Shown here piece by piece: positions 22,099 to 34,848 of a DNA stretch of 64,000 bases; position 1 is the stretch's first letter, and the number at the start of each line of letters is the position of its first letter. The DNA comes from Plantago ovata. Taxonomy: Eukaryota > Streptophyta > Magnoliopsida > Lamiales > Plantaginaceae. The stretch spans positions 109,986,261 through 110,050,260 of the forward strand of contig CM051455.1 of NCBI GenBank assembly GCA_028274465.1. Direction: 5' to 3'. A model generated the notes under the pieces. The model made no database searches, was not told the DNA's origin, and was given only the letters and a program-made list of their open reading frames with translations. The translations under genes and the position numbers were made by a program.

Positions 22099-24299
22099 AC
22101 CGGTGAAGTTGTATGCAATAATGAAGTCTATCATTTGTACATTGGAGAAATTACAATAAATTAAAGTTGCATTCCCAGTGAAATATTCGACCATAGGAAT
22201 CGTATGATATATGGTGAATAATTATATAATGCTGAAAAATAATTAGAGGACCAAATAACAGTGCCTTGATGTTAATAATGTTGGTCTGTATTATTGATTT
22301 CAATTTCCTTGATAGACAATTAGGTCGCAAGTAAATCATAGTAATTGGAGTCAAGTAGGGATATTAGTTATTATATAGAAAGGAACACCTTGGCAACGCA
22401 ATACTCAAGTTGCCGGTTGATAAATAAAAGGGAACACATGCACACAAACGGATGATGAGGGTTCGTATACTGTACGGATAGAGAGATATAGGGAGGGAGG
22501 GTGAGAGGGACACCACACGCAGAAGGTAGAGCTGGGCATATATCCCATGCCATCTCCCTCCTGAAACACAAAAATATAAATTTTTATTAATCACGACCTA
22601 CCATGCGAGCTCACCCGTCATGGCAACGGTCTCTAATATCTTATACTATCACTATCTATCTTAGGACCTGCCAAGCGAGCACACCCGACATGGAAAAGGT
22701 CTCTTCCACCTTATACTATCACTATCTCTCGTAGAGACCTGCCAAGAGAGCGCACCCAACATGGCAAAGGCCTCTCACCTTATACTATCACTATCTCTCT
22801 TAGTGACCTGCCAAGCTAGCTCACTCGGCATGGCAAAGATCACTCACACCTTATTCTATCTCTATTTCTCTTACAACATCATGGTAACAACACGGTGTAA
22901 AACCATACATAACGCCAAGGGTTTCGCAAACCATCCTAAATATGCCAGCAAAGATTATATCTTGTCCAAATAGATTCGGTCTTCTCTTCTTCCATTGAGC
23001 TTTGATGAACAAAAATTGACCACATATCAAGACATGTATGGTATAATCCGACCGCATCAAATTGCCCCAAAAATCTGTGGATATAAAACCATATACAGAA
23101 TTAACTAGAGCCATATTAACACTTGAGAAAAGCTAAATCCAATCAGAAAACGTACCTTCTAACTCATAAGAATAAATCAATCGATTATATACAATGGAAA
23201 CGTATCGATTAATTAATCGATTGCCCCCGACGATTAATCAACCCATAAACAATCTTGTAAATCAGCAACAAGTACTAACCTTTGTCAAATCGAATACGCG
23301 AATGAGAAAAAAAACTTTATCGGAGCCTTAAGAACAACTGATCAATCTATATATTCAATAAATAATGAATGAGATCTGCACACAAAAAAAAAAAGATCGG
23401 TATGATAAAGGCTGGGCCGATTATCATCCACCTCAACACCAAATCGATTGAATCAACCGATCATCGGAATTGTGGGAATGGGATACAAATTGGACAAATA
23501 TTGATGATCGGTGAAGGAAGAAGTGTTTGAGGGTTTTGACAATAATCAGAGGCGTCTCATGAATGAAAATTTACATGTGGATAAAGACGGGGACTGGAAG
23601 TATTTCTGTAGGGTATGATGTTGTTTGGTTGGTACATGATGTGCGACATATATATATTGAGGTGAACAACTAAAAGTTGCTTGGTAAAGTTCTAGAATCA
23701 AGAAAGGCTTTGGACCATGATATAAAAGATTACTTTAATTATCTGACATTATGATTTTGAGGAAAGTAATTATTTAGCATTATAGAACATGAATGATAAA
23801 TTAATTTAATTTTTCTATTTGTAAAAATGTATAGTCAATATAAAAGATACATAATGATTGAATTAATATAAAGGACAAGAAAATAAGTATTCTATTAAAA
23901 CAATTAAGATTACAAAAATTGTGGAAAAACAATTTGAAGTCTATTAATTTGCAAAAATCTATCTGTAATTGAAGTATTGGTATTTACTCAGATCAAATGC
24001 AACTATTTTCAGAGAAATATCGTATCTTCACATTCATCGTATCTATGCAATCAACATATCATTATATATATATTTCAATGTTATGTTTTATTTACCCACT
24101 TTTTTCTTCAAGATATTTAATTTTTAAAGTTCTTTTGTCCAGTCTTGTAGTATATGCCACAGAAGTTAATTTTTCATTTAACAATATCAAATATCAGCAG
24201 ATCAACTGCATACAACATCGGAAGCAATTTGTGGTAACTATCAACACAAATAGTTTCTTTTAACACGCTAGTAGAGTGGATGCAATGTTATACTGAAAC
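22099..24299. repeat. 2.2-kb tandem repeat, unit 2
   Basis: Same layout as unit 1 with scattered differences. Its last base lies beyond the copia insertion: the junction with unit 3 is split at 24299/34848 with GAAAC duplicated on both sides. No recognisable gene. Confidence 0.85.
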
Positions 24300-24790
24300 T
24301 GTAAGAAAATATGGTCAGAGTTACCCCTAGGATACGCAGCGGAATTTCAAAAAATTTCTTAACATGCAGGTTAATTGATCATGCATATAACGTATATAAT
24401 AAACACATTAATTAGAAGACTTACAATACTCCAAAAGCAATAATAGGTATTGAATCGATATGCCAATCGATGAAGTCTTCGTAATAGTCCGGTGAATCTT
24501 CTCCTTCGTCGAAGTCGAAGATATCTGCAATACTTTGATTATCTGCAAGACAATAAAAGTTAGTTTCCAGCTCTTTGAACCTCAACCTTGGTATCCACGG
24601 ATGAACAGCTTATCGGAAGAATGCTAGGATATTCTTTATGTGGCCAAGAAGATGGGGCGGCGATTTTCCTCCAGTGGAGAGTGGCGCGCGCGGATAGGCT
24701 ATAGAGGTAGGGGAGAGCTTTTTATTTTCTCTAAAAAAGGTAGAATAATTCTCTAAGAATTCGGCATTGAAAAAGCTCTCTAATGACCTA

Positions 24791-24802
24791 CTTATATAGT
24801 AG
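24791..24802 (-). promoter_or_regulatory. TATA box in the copia 3' LTR
   Basis: The minus strand reads CTACTATATAAG. The second LTR has the same box at 33243-33252. Confidence 0.55.
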
Positions 24803-25087
24803 TCAATAGAAGCCTAAAGAAAATTCTTTTAGACTTCATAAAGGAATAAGAACTCTAATTCTTATTGCACAAGAAAACCAATTTAAGTCTAGATTCATTC
24901 CCAATTATGTTAGAACTCAATTAGGAAAATCTAACTTAACCCTTGACTTCTAATATGGGAAGGAGTCGAAACTCCCTCCCATACTACTTCTACACGCGGC
25001 CGGCCAAGGGGGGTATGTGGGTCCCAATTTGGGACCCACTTAGAATTCGAAGGCAATTCAAACTCTAAGTAGATTTTTCCCATGTGC

Positions 25088-25291
25088 ATATATTAATTCG
25101 AAATTAATATATCCATTCAAATCAAACTTCTATTATATTTCTAAAATATAATCTTTAATTGTATTTACATAAAATACAATTAATAAATCAATTCAATTAA
25201 TAATTCCAAATTATTAATTGAGCCACAAATAATTATAATTGATTCCAAATCAATTATAATTCATCAATCACAATTAATTCTAAATTAATTG
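25088..25291. repeat. Six consecutive AT-rich hairpins in the copia LTR
   Basis: Six near-perfect palindromes with 8-13-bp arms and 3-7-bp loops follow each other (at about 25088, 25131, 25157, 25195, 25231 and 25271). An example is CAATTAATT-CTA-AATTAATTG. The 5' LTR keeps all six at 33527-33731. Confidence 0.8.
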
Positions 25292-26404
25292 CGATTCCAT
25301 CTTCAAGGATATTCGTATAAGCTGAATCACCACATAGTGTGAACCATAGGGCCTCATTGTATTAAGCAAGTGCTACACTAGGCAACATGGAATTCCTAGA
25401 CGGTTCCATTTGTAATATTAATACATGAGGACGGTTGAGAGGTTTCTCAAAGCAAACCCTTTCGTTGTGAAGTCTGTTGCGCTCATCGCGGCGATGGTAA
25501 CGTACCTTCATCTCACTGACTCGAATGCATCTAGGATCGATGATGTGTCTATCCCAATAATACATCCACGGGCGTCTTTAGTGAGTTGCTTGGTGAATCC
25601 AATATCTATTATGACTATCATAATAATATTGATAAGCTGGCCAGCGGTTTAACCAATCACAACTATGAACGACTATGAGCAGTGCTCTCCTGTGCTACAC
25701 GTGAGAGATGAATCCTTCACAGAATCACTTATCACCCCCATTTGTATGTATCAATAATCCTGGATCGTGTCTTGGGTCAACTGCTTATTCAGAGCTGACA
25801 TCGACGGGTCCACCAAGGATATGGGGCAACAAATGTGATGATAAAGTCTTGTAAGTCCAAAGGACGACTGGCATCACTTCGACAACTTTCCGGTTCCCAT
25901 AGACACTTCGTTGTAGAGTATACATCGATGGGAGTTTCCGGTGGGTACTTCCATTGTTCGGTAATCACCCTTCGAACAACTATGCGGAGTTATGGGAACG
26001 TTTCTAGATTGTCTAACAATCCGTGTCGTGGCCGTGGGATCGGCTCACACTTTCTCTAACAAGTATAACCTCCACGCATACTAGTCTCACCTGGTTCATT
26101 CAGACCCCTACATCCGAGATGAACCTCGACTAGGGAGAGTTTGGGATAGATGATAACTCACATAGCTCCCACTATCTGTATGATCAGTCATCTATCCGAG
26201 GGGACATGTTTGATATCAATACAGACAGGAATGGAGATATGACATGTTGTATGCCTGGTGTAATATAAATATGAAAGCGATACTCAATAGTCAAACAAAC
26301 AAACATATATTATATTACGTTGACCTGTGTAATAGTACATATATGCCCTTAATAAGGGTTGTATGCCCTTAATAAAGACTGTCTCTAGGACATATACACT
26401 ATCA

Positions 26405-26419
26405 ATATCCCACTTGGAC
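26405..26419 (-). other. Polypurine tract of the copia element
   Basis: On the minus strand GTCCAAGTGGGATAT precedes the LTR start TGATAGTG. AAGTGGGA is a common plant copia tract. Confidence 0.7.
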
Positions 26420-29400
26420 TAGAGCCAGTCGCCTTTATGCTTAATGCCTAGATTAACATAATGTCTTAAGTGGGCATCCACTGATAAGACCTTGGTGAAA
26501 GGATCTGCCACGTTGTCCGTGGTTGAGACACGTTCTATACTAACTTCTCCTCTATCAATAATCTCACGTATAACGTGATACTTTCTAAGTACATGTTTAT
26601 TCTTGTTTGTAGATCTAGGCTCCTTGGCTTGAGCGACGGCGCCCGTGTTGTCACAAAAAATCGTTATTGGACTTGGAGCAGGAACAACCCTCAATTCCTT
26701 CAAGAACTCTGAAATCCAGACAGCTTCTTTCGATGCTTCTGATGCAGCAATGTACTCGGCTTCTGTGGCTGAGTTAGCAATCGTGGCTTGCTTAGAACTC
26801 TTCCAACAGATAGCTCCTCCGTTCAATTTTAATACGTATCATGTCTGTGACTTACAGTCATCAGGATCTGATTCAAATCCAGCGTCGACATAACCAGACA
26901 TCTTTAATTCTGGTTCTCCACCAAACACCAAGAACATTTACTTAGTCCGTCGAAGGTACTTAAGAATGTTCTCTACATCAGTTCAGTGAGGTACTCCTAG
27001 ATTTTGTTGGTGTCGACAAGTGACACTAAGCGCATATGCCACATCTGGCCTTGTGCAATTCATTGCATACATAATAGACCCTACTGCCGAAGCATAGGGC
27101 ACACGACTCATTGCCTTTCTTTCTTCATCAGTTTTAGGACTATCCTTAACTGATAGCACGAGCCCATGCCTAGCTGGGAGAAAGCCTCTCTTTGAGTCGT
27201 CCATCTTATAACGCTTCAGTATTTTGTCGATGTAGGTGGACTGTGTCAATCCTAACATCCTCTTGGACCTATCAGTACAGATCTTTATCCCTAGGATGTA
27301 GTTCGCTTCACCCAAGTCCTTCATTGAGAAGGTACTTGATAACCAAACTTTAGTGTCTTCTAGCATAAAGACATTGTTTCCCATGATCAAAATGTCATCA
27401 ACATAAATGATCATGAAAACGACTCCCTTGTCGTTGTGCCTAGTGTAGACACAGGGATCTTCTACGCTTCTGACGAAGTCAAACGATTTGACAGCTTCGT
27501 CAAAGCGGATATTCCAGCTCCTAGATGCTTGCTTTAGCCCATAGATGGATCTCTGTAATTTGCATACAGCAGTTGGCCTAGTTTTACTAATAAAACCTTC
27601 CGGTTGGACCATATAGACCTCTTCCTCAAGGTTGCCATAGAGGAAGGCAGTCTTTACATCCATCTGCCAGATCTCATAATCATAGTAGGCAGCTATCGCA
27701 AGTAGAATTCGAATAGACTTCAACTTTGCTACCGGTGAAAAGGTTTCATCGTAATCGATGCCATACCTTTGTGTGGAGACCTTCGCCACAAGTCTAGCCT
27801 TGTGCGTTTGTACCTTCCATCGGTATCTGTCTTTCGTTTAAAGACCCATTTGCACCCAATAGGTCTAACCCCTTGGGGAAAGTCTATCAAGCTCCAAACT
27901 TGGTTCAGGTACATGGAGTCTATTTCCAATTTCATGGCCTCTTGCCATCTGTCTAAGTCAATATCATTTATTGCATCTTTGTAGGTCTCGGGGTCTTCCC
28001 GATCTGATAAGCTAACATCAAGTTCATTGATGTCTTCTATCATAAGGCTTTGCTTCTGAGGTCTTTTTGGGATCCTCTTCGACCTACGGAGCTCGACTGG
28101 TGCTTCTGTCGGCGTTTCTGGTGCTTTTCTTTTCTGGCTTCGTGTAACACGACATTATTAGTGGGCACTGATGTAGCCGGTCGTGTGCTACGACCCTGTT
28201 TCCTAGCGTGAGGCTTCTCTTGTGCAACTTGTTGCACAGGTTGATTGACAACGGGTTCTATTGGTGTGGTTTCAACTGTTGATCTAATCACAGGACTCCC
28301 ATTGACTATGACATGCCTAGCAAGTGTCATATCATTACCCTTGTCTACTTCGAAAGCTCCCACTGAACTTGAGTCCACATCAGAAGATTTAGAGAACTCA
28401 TGTTCGTGCGTGTCAAAGTCTTGAATTTCTTCAAGTTCTATCATGTCATCTAACCTCTCTTCTTCGAGGTATTCAGCTTCTAAAAACTTGACGTTTCTAG
28501 ATACGATCACCTTGTGATCTTCAGCATGATAGAATTCATAGCCTCTCGTCTGATGAGGATAGCCTATGAAGTATACTTTGACACCCTTGGCATCTAACTT
28601 ATCAGTGAGCATCAGTTTGACTATCGCAGGACAGCCCCAAGGTCTAAGATAGCCCAGTGAGGGCTTCTTTCCTTTCCATAACTCATAAGGAGTTTTCTCC
28701 ACTGATTTAGATGGTACACGGTTCAGAATGTAGATTGCAGTTTGTAGCGCATATCTCCATAGATATTTTGGAAGAGTCGAGAATACAATCATTGATCTCA
28801 CCATGTCTAGCAGGGTTCGATTCCTTCTCTCAGACACACCATTTAATTGTGGTGTTCCAGGAGGGGTCCATTGCGATTGAATTCCATTCTCCTTCAAGTA
28901 GTCGATAAATTCTTCACTAAGGTATTCACCTCCTCGATCTGATCGAATAGTGATTATCCTTAGGTTCAATTCATTCTCGACCTCATTCCTAAACTCCTTG
29001 AATTTCCCAAAGGTCTCAGATTTATTATTCATAAGATAAATATATTCATACCTTGAGAAATCGTCAGTAAAGGTAACGATGTAAGAATAACCTCCACGTG
29101 CTTGGACTTTAAAAGGTCCACATACATCGGTATGTATGAGCTCTAAGCAACGAGTGGCACGAACACCTTGTCCAACAAAGGGTTTGTTCGTCATCTTACC
29201 TTTAACACATGATTCGCATGTACCATATGATTCGAAATCAAATGGTTCTAAGTAGTCCAACTTCCTTAGTCTTTGAATTCGTGTTTCATTGATATGGCCT
29301 AGCCGACAATGCCATAGATAAGATGGATTATTCTTCCTACTTGAAGACGGTTGTTTGTTATGTATTTGAAATAAAGGTAGACTACTTTGCAAAATATATA

Positions 29401-29840
29401 AACAATTCACTAAGCGAGATTTTTCATAATACTGGTCATTTAGCGAAAAATAACAAGTATTATTAGCAAAACGAAAGGAAAAACCCAAATTGTCCAACAA
29501 TGGAATGGAAATAATATTTTTGAGAATGGATTGAACAAAATAAACGTTATGAAGTTCTAAACATTGTCCTGATGGTAAATCTATCTTGCAGCGTCCAACG
29601 TGTTTGGCTTCAACTGGATTGCCGTTCCCAACATGCAAGTCGATTTCACCTTGCTTGACTAGCTTGTGTTCAATTAGCCCCTGCACATTATTACAAATGT
29701 GTGAGCAACAAGATGTATCTAATACCCAACCATTGGAGTCAAAAGTAGTCATGTTCATTTCAATAACAAACATACCTGAGCTAGAAGCCGGCGGCTTCTT
29801 AGCTTGATCTGCCCTTAGCTTAGGGCAATCTTTCTTCCAA
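26419..29840 (-). pseudogene. pol: Pol of the copia element
   Basis: Reading the minus strand from right to left, the domains follow the Ty1/copia order: a protease region ([14 protein letters not shown], about 29.7 kb), GAG-pre-integrase (LWHCRLGH, about 29.3 kb), integrase core ([21 protein letters not shown], about 29.15-28.8 kb), reverse transcriptase (about 28.0-27.2 kb, catalytic YVDDILI near 27.4 kb) and RNase H (about 27.1-26.45 kb, ATEAEYIAASEA). Integrase before reverse transcriptase places it in Ty1/copia rather than Ty3. The frame has about three breaks and is not expected to be active. Confidence 0.85.
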
Positions 29841-29848
29841 TGTCCTAT

Positions 29849-30652
29849 CTACTTACAGAAAAGACATTCATCTGCGCGTACCGTTCCGCTCATCTTGAAC
29901 TTCTTTCTCTGGTTCAGACGCTTAGGCCTATGACTCGAAGTGTTAGCCTTGGCTCCCGACTTTCCCTTACCCTTAGCACCTTTGTTTCTCGGGTTTGGGT
30001 TAGACGGTTGTCCAATATACATGATCGATTTCTCCTTCTTAGGAAGAGTTTGATCATATGTCTTCAGCAGATTATAGAGCTCGGGCAGTGTAACGTCTTT
30101 CGCATTCATGGTGTAGCTAATGATGAACTGCGAATACGAACTCGGCAATGATTGAAGGACAAAGATCACCATGATCTTATTCTCCAGCTTGACATCGGCA
30201 TCGGCAAGCTTCTCAAAGAGACCAATCATCTTGAGAACATGTTCAGACATGTTCCCTCCTTCATTGAGCTTGCATCTGTGTATCTCTTTGATCAAATCAA
30301 ATTCAATACTTCTGGTTGTCCTCTTAAAGAGCGACTCAAGATGCTTCAGCATCTCATACGGCAACATGCTTTCATGTTGTCTCTGCAGCTCATTGCTCCT
30401 TGCCGCCAGCATAATACACTGCGCGGATTTAGCATCCTCTTGATGCTTATCAGCCTTTGCCTTGTTGGCTTGATTCCAAGCAGCAACTTGATCGGCAGTC
30501 TGATTCTCGGGACACACGGGAATAGCCTCATCCAAGACGTACTCAATCTTTTCGTACCTCAGCACCAAATGAATATTCCTGATCCAATCTAGGAAGTTTG
30601 GTCTGGTCAAAACTTGCTTCTCTAAGATAGCACGGAGCGAGATACTCGCCAT
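29849..30652 (-). CDS. gag: Gag of the copia element
   Basis: The chosen start gives MASISLRAILEKQ, in line with plant copia Gag proteins that begin near a SLR...L.GPNFLDW motif (here TRPNFLDWIRN). The central UBN2-like Gag domain (LFKRTTRSIEFDLIKEIHRCKLNEG) is followed by a basic glycine- and lysine-rich stretch and the first cysteines of a zinc knuckle (CLFCK) at the end. It forms the particle that packages the RNA. The first part of the frame is open for about 268 codons. Pol follows directly on the same strand. Confidence 0.75.
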   Translation of the reverse strand: MASISLRAILEKQVLTRPNFLDWIRNIHLVLRYEKIEYVLDEAIPVCPENQTADQVAAWNQANKAKADKHQEDAKSAQCIMLAARSNELQRQHESMLPYEMLKHLESLFKRTTRSIEFDLIKEIHRCKLNEGGNMSEHVLKMIGLFEKLADADVKLENKIMVIFVLQSLPSSYSQFIISYTMNAKDVTLPELYNLLKTYDQTLPKKEKSIMYIGQPSNPNPRNKGAKGKGKSGAKANTSSHRPKRLNQRKKFKMSGTVRADECLFCK

Positions 30653-31210
30653 TTCGATTTTCCTAAGGAGAAATAATATAGAAAGAAAATAATAAATCAA
30701 CTATTGAAATACTATTTCTAAATACACAGTCAACATAACTAAACAACAAGGTCCTTTAGCTGTTTAGCTTCCACTATTTTCACATAAGATTGCCCCCAAA
30801 ACAAACATACGGGTAATGTCCAACAAGTTACCGTAGTGGCCAAGATCCAAATCCATACTATGCTATACTCCAACGGGGGCTGGTCGCATAACATAATATG
30901 ACCGGTAGGACTATCCAATTGCGTCACGCAACTCTTGGGTGTTAAATCTCATTTAACTAGACACTCTACATATTGTACCTATCGAGGTCGCTAGATACAA
31001 TATGCAGTAAGTTATAACCATAGGCTCACTATAATCTGACAATCACTGCGAGTCTGCAAGACGAGGTCGCCAATACAGGGAAACGCAATGAAAGTTCAGA
31101 ATTAAAGCACCCCATGGAAAGCATCTCAGAAACAAATATGTGTACATATTTCTGCACTTATATTGGTTGGGGCTTGTAGCTTGAGGGTTGTTATCAGTCA
31201 TCTACAAACA

Positions 31211-31389
31211 AATAAGGGCGTCGCCTACCCATCATGCATGAGCGGTCTACACGTAATGGATGCCGCCTATCCATTCTAGTTCTAAACGCGGTCAAGCACA
31301 TAATGGGCGCCGCCTACCCATAAATAAAAATATGCGGTCCGACAAATAAGAGGGCGTCGCCCACCTTCGCATGCATAGCGGTCAAACGG
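31211..31389. repeat. Four degenerate 45-bp repeats in the copia leader
   Basis: Each unit has GGGCGTCGCCTACCC (or a close variant) followed about 20 bp later by GCGGTC. The GGGCG/CGCC core is a short inverted repeat. The position between primer site and gag is where packaging or dimerisation structures are found in LTR elements, but that role is only inferred. Confidence 0.6.
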
Positions 31390-31961
31390 AAAGTAAGATA
31401 CGTGGTATTTAAACATGCATTGTCAAACAATAGCATATCGAGCAAACAAACAAGTAGTAGCCTATGTGGATGCCAAATGACTTCATAATTTCATTATGAA
31501 AATTATAATCCCATACTTATAATTTCTATGAAAAATTGAAAATTTGGACTAGATTGAAAAATTGAAAATTCTATTGACCAGGTAGCAATTTTCGAAAATC
31601 CGAAGGACTCAATTGTAATGTTCCAAACCTTGGAGGTGTTAAATTCAAAATTCAAAAGTAGAAAGACTTATTTGTAATAAACAATAAATTGATAAATCAC
31701 AAATAAGCCCCTCAACTTAATACTAATTAAATTTAACCCCTCTAGTTAATAATAATTACAACTAAATCATATTTATATTCCAAATATAAAATTCAATCCT
31801 CAAAATTTCCAAAAATTCGATTTTGGGTCCAACCCGGAAAAATTAAATAAACATATATAATAATATACAGGACGGGATCGAATCCCGTCCACTAGGGCGC
31901 CTGCGGCCGCAGGTGCCTGCCTGCGTGACGCAGGCTGCTCGGTCGCTTGCGTCACGCAGGC

Positions 31962-31964
<3 letters not shown>

Positions 31965-32037
<73 letters not shown>

Positions 32038-32051
32038 TGTATGTATGTATG

Positions 32052-32149
<98 letters not shown>

Positions 32150-32180
32150 TATATATATATATACATACATACATATATAG

Positions 32181-32211
<31 letters not shown>

Positions 32212-32249
32212 CATACATACATACATACATACATACATACATACATACA

Positions 32250-32310
<61 letters not shown>

Positions 32311-32346
32311 ATACACACATATATATATATGTATGTATATATATAA
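31965..32346. repeat. Compound microsatellite (TA)n(TATG)n(TA)n(TACA)n(TA)n
   Basis: About 380 bp of alternating TA, TATG and TACA blocks. The TATG and TACA blocks are reverse complements, so the whole array can fold on itself. Apparent tyrosine/isoleucine/cysteine-rich reading frames on both strands are by-products. Confidence 0.95.
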
Positions 32347-32480
32347 CCAGTGAGGTCTAGCTCAATTCGTTAGACTCAGGTTGTCATGACACTAGAAGTC
32401 ATAGGTTCAATTCTCACCAAGTGCAAGATTATTTATAGTTTATTACTAACTTTTTAATGGTTCGATTATTAAAAAAAAAA
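32347..32480 (+). mobile_element. tRNA-derived SINE-like insert
   Basis: Holds an RNA polymerase III A box (TAGCTCAATTCG, 32358-32369) and B box (GGTTCAATTCT, 32404-32414) about 46 bp apart. A short unrelated body and a poly-A run (32471-32480) follow. Head, body and A-tail are the order of a plant tRNA-derived SINE. TA microsatellite on both sides hides any target duplication. It is too short and too diverged to be a working tRNA gene. Confidence 0.6.
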
Positions 32481-32502
32481 ATATATATATATATATGTAT
32501 AC

Positions 32503-32591
<89 letters not shown>
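32481..32591. repeat. (TA)n microsatellite
   Basis: About 110 bp of TA with a few TG/CA variants, directly after the poly-A of the SINE-like insert. Confidence 0.95.
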
Positions 32592-32596
<5 letters not shown>

Positions 32597-32734
32597 ATTT
32601 TATTTTTGAAAAATATAAATTCTAAATTTATATAAAAACAAAACTTTCGAAAATCAAATTAATCATAGAATCAATTGCATCCACATAAACGACATAATCA
32701 CATAACATATATACGTATATACATAATCAATTAA

Positions 32735-32750
32735 CCTGGCTCTGAAACCA
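32735..32750 (-). other. Primer-binding site of the copia element
   Basis: On the minus strand TGGTTTCAGAGCCAGG lies one base inside the LTR end. It is close to the initiator Met-tRNA site TGGTATCAGAGC that most plant copia elements use. Confidence 0.75.
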
Positions 32751-32751
32751 C

Positions 32752-34842
32752 TGTAAGAAAATATGGTTAGAGTTACCCCTAGGGTACGCAGTGGAATTTC
32801 AAAAAAATTCTTAACGTGCAGGTTAAATGATCATGCATATAATGTATATAATAAACACATTAATCAGAAGACTTACAATACTCCAAAAGCAAGAATAGGT
32901 ATTGAATTGATATGCCAATCGATGAAGTCTTCGTAATAGTCCGGTGAATCTTCTCCTTCGTCGAAGTCGAAGATATCTGCAATACTTTAATTATCTGCAA
33001 GACAATAAAAGTTAGTTTCCAGCTCTTTGAACCTCAACCTTGGTATCCACGGATGAACAACTTATCGGAAAGAATGCTAGGATATTCTTTATGTGGCCAA
33101 GAAGATGGGGCGGCGATTTTCCTCCGGTGGAGAGTGGCGCGCGCGGCTAGGGTATAGAGGTAGGGCATAGTTTTTATTTTCTCTAAGAAAGGTAGAATTA
33201 TTCTCTAAGAATTCGGCATTGAAAAAGCTCTCTAATTACCTACTTATATAGTAGTCAATAGAAGCCTAAAGAAGATTCTTTTAGACTTCATAAAGGAATA
33301 AGAACTCTAATTCTTATTGTACAAGGAAACCAATTTAAGTCTAGATTCATTCCCAATTAAGTTAGAACTCAATTAGGAAAATCTAACTTAACCCTTGACT
33401 TCTAATATGGGAAGGAGTCGAAACTTCCTCCCATACTACTACTACACGCGGCCGGCCAAGGGGGGGTATGGGACCCACTTATAATTCGAAGACAATTCAA
33501 ACTCTAAGTAGATTTTGCCCATGTGCATATATTAATTCTAAATTAATATATCCTTTCAAATCAAACCTCTATTATATTTTCTAAAATATAATCTTTAATT
33601 GTATTTACATAAAATACAATTAATCAGTCAATTCAATTAATAATTCCAAATAATTAATTGAGCCACAAATAATTATAATTAATTCCAAATCAATTATAAT
33701 TCATCAATCACAATTAATTCTAAATTAATTGTGATTCCATCTTCAAGGATATTCGAATAAGCTGAATCACCACATAGTGTGACCCATAGGGCCTCATTGT
33801 ATTAAGCAAGTGCTACACTAGGCAACATGGAATTCCTAGACGGTTCCATTTGCAATATTAATACATGAGGACGTTTGAGAGGTTTCTCAAAGCAAACCCT
33901 TTCGTTGTGAAGTCTGTTGCGCTCAACGCGGCGATGGTAACGTCCTTCATCTGATTGACCTGAATACATCTAGGATCGATGATGTGTCTATCCCAATAAT
34001 ACATCCACGGGCGTCTTCAGTGAGTTGCTTGGTGAATCCAATATCTATTATGACTATCATAATAATATTGATACGCTGGCCAGCGGTTTAACCAATCACA
34101 ACTATGAACGACTATGAGCAGTGCTCTCCTGTGCTACACGTGAGAGATGAATCCTTCACAGAATCACTTATCACCCCCATTTGTATGTAGCCATAATTCT
34201 GGATCGTGTCTTGGGTCAACTGCTTATTCATAGCTGACATCGACGGGTCCACCAAGGATATGGGGCAACAAATCTGATGATAAAGTCCTGTAAGTCCAAA
34301 GGACGACTGGCATCACTTCGATAACTTTCCGGTTCCCATAGACACTTCGGTGTAGAGTATACATCAATGGGAGTTTCCGGTGGGTACTTCCATTTTTGGT
34401 AATCACCATTCGAACAACTATGCGGAGTTATGGGAACGTTTCTAGATTGTCTAACAATCCGTTCCGTGGCCGTGGGATCGGCTCACACTTGCTCTAACAA
34501 GTATAACCTCCACGCATACTAGTCTTACCTGGTTCATTCAGACCCCTACATCCGAGATGAACCTGGACTAGGGAGAGTTTGGGATAGATGATAACTCACA
34601 TAGCTCCCACTATCGGTGTGATCGGTCATCTATCCGAGTGGACATGTTTGATATCAATACAGACAGGAATAGAGATATGACATGATGTATGCCTGGTGTA
34701 ATATAAATATGAAAGCGATACTCAATAGTCAAACAAACAAACATATATTATATTACGTTGACCTGTGTAATAGTACATATATGCCCTTAATAAGGGTTGT
34801 ATGCCCTTAATAAAGACTGTGTCTAGGACATATACACTATCA
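32752..34842 (-). repeat. 5' LTR of the copia element
   Basis: A 2091-bp partner of 24300-26404, with the TATA box at 33243-33252 and the six-hairpin run at 33527-33731. It carries the promoter for the element's own transcript. Confidence 0.9.
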
Positions 34843-34848
34843 GAAACT

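Larger units (their letters stand above)
24300..26404 (-). repeat. 3' LTR of the copia element
   Basis: A 2105-bp LTR paired with 32752-34842. It includes a TATA box (24791-24802) and a run of six AT-rich hairpins (25088-25291). No gene is seen; short frames in it are not conserved between the two LTRs. Confidence 0.9.
30653..32734 (-). other. Long 5' leader of the copia element
   Basis: About 2.1 kb between the primer site and gag with no gene. It holds four 45-bp tandem units (31211-31389), a large mixed microsatellite, a SINE-like insert and a second TA microsatellite. The stretch 30653-31210 has no feature I can name. Confidence 0.6.
24300..34842 (-). mobile_element. Complete Ty1/copia LTR retrotransposon with GAAAC target duplication
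   Basis: Two LTRs (24300-26404 and 32752-34842) begin TGTAAGAAAATATGG and end ATACACTATCA on the plus strand. GAAAC flanks both sides (24295-24299 and 34843-34847). On the minus strand the order is 5' LTR, Met-type primer site, a long leader, gag, pol, purine tract, 3' LTR. By eye the LTRs differ at about 4% of sites, giving about 1.5 million years at 1.3e-8 per site per year. It is structurally complete, but pol has about three breaks. Confidence 0.9.

Noticed and set aside
25362-26059. Small frames inside the copia LTR as a captured host gene
   Set aside because: The frames are not kept in the second LTR, and the LTR boundaries explain the conservation of the DNA.
31800-32353. Long tyrosine/isoleucine/cysteine-rich frames on both strands
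   Set aside because: They are translations of the TA/TATG/TACA microsatellite and have no independent support.
32351-32420. A functional tRNA gene
   Set aside because: A and B boxes are present, but I cannot pair an acceptor stem or find a proper anticodon arm. The A-tail fits a SINE better.
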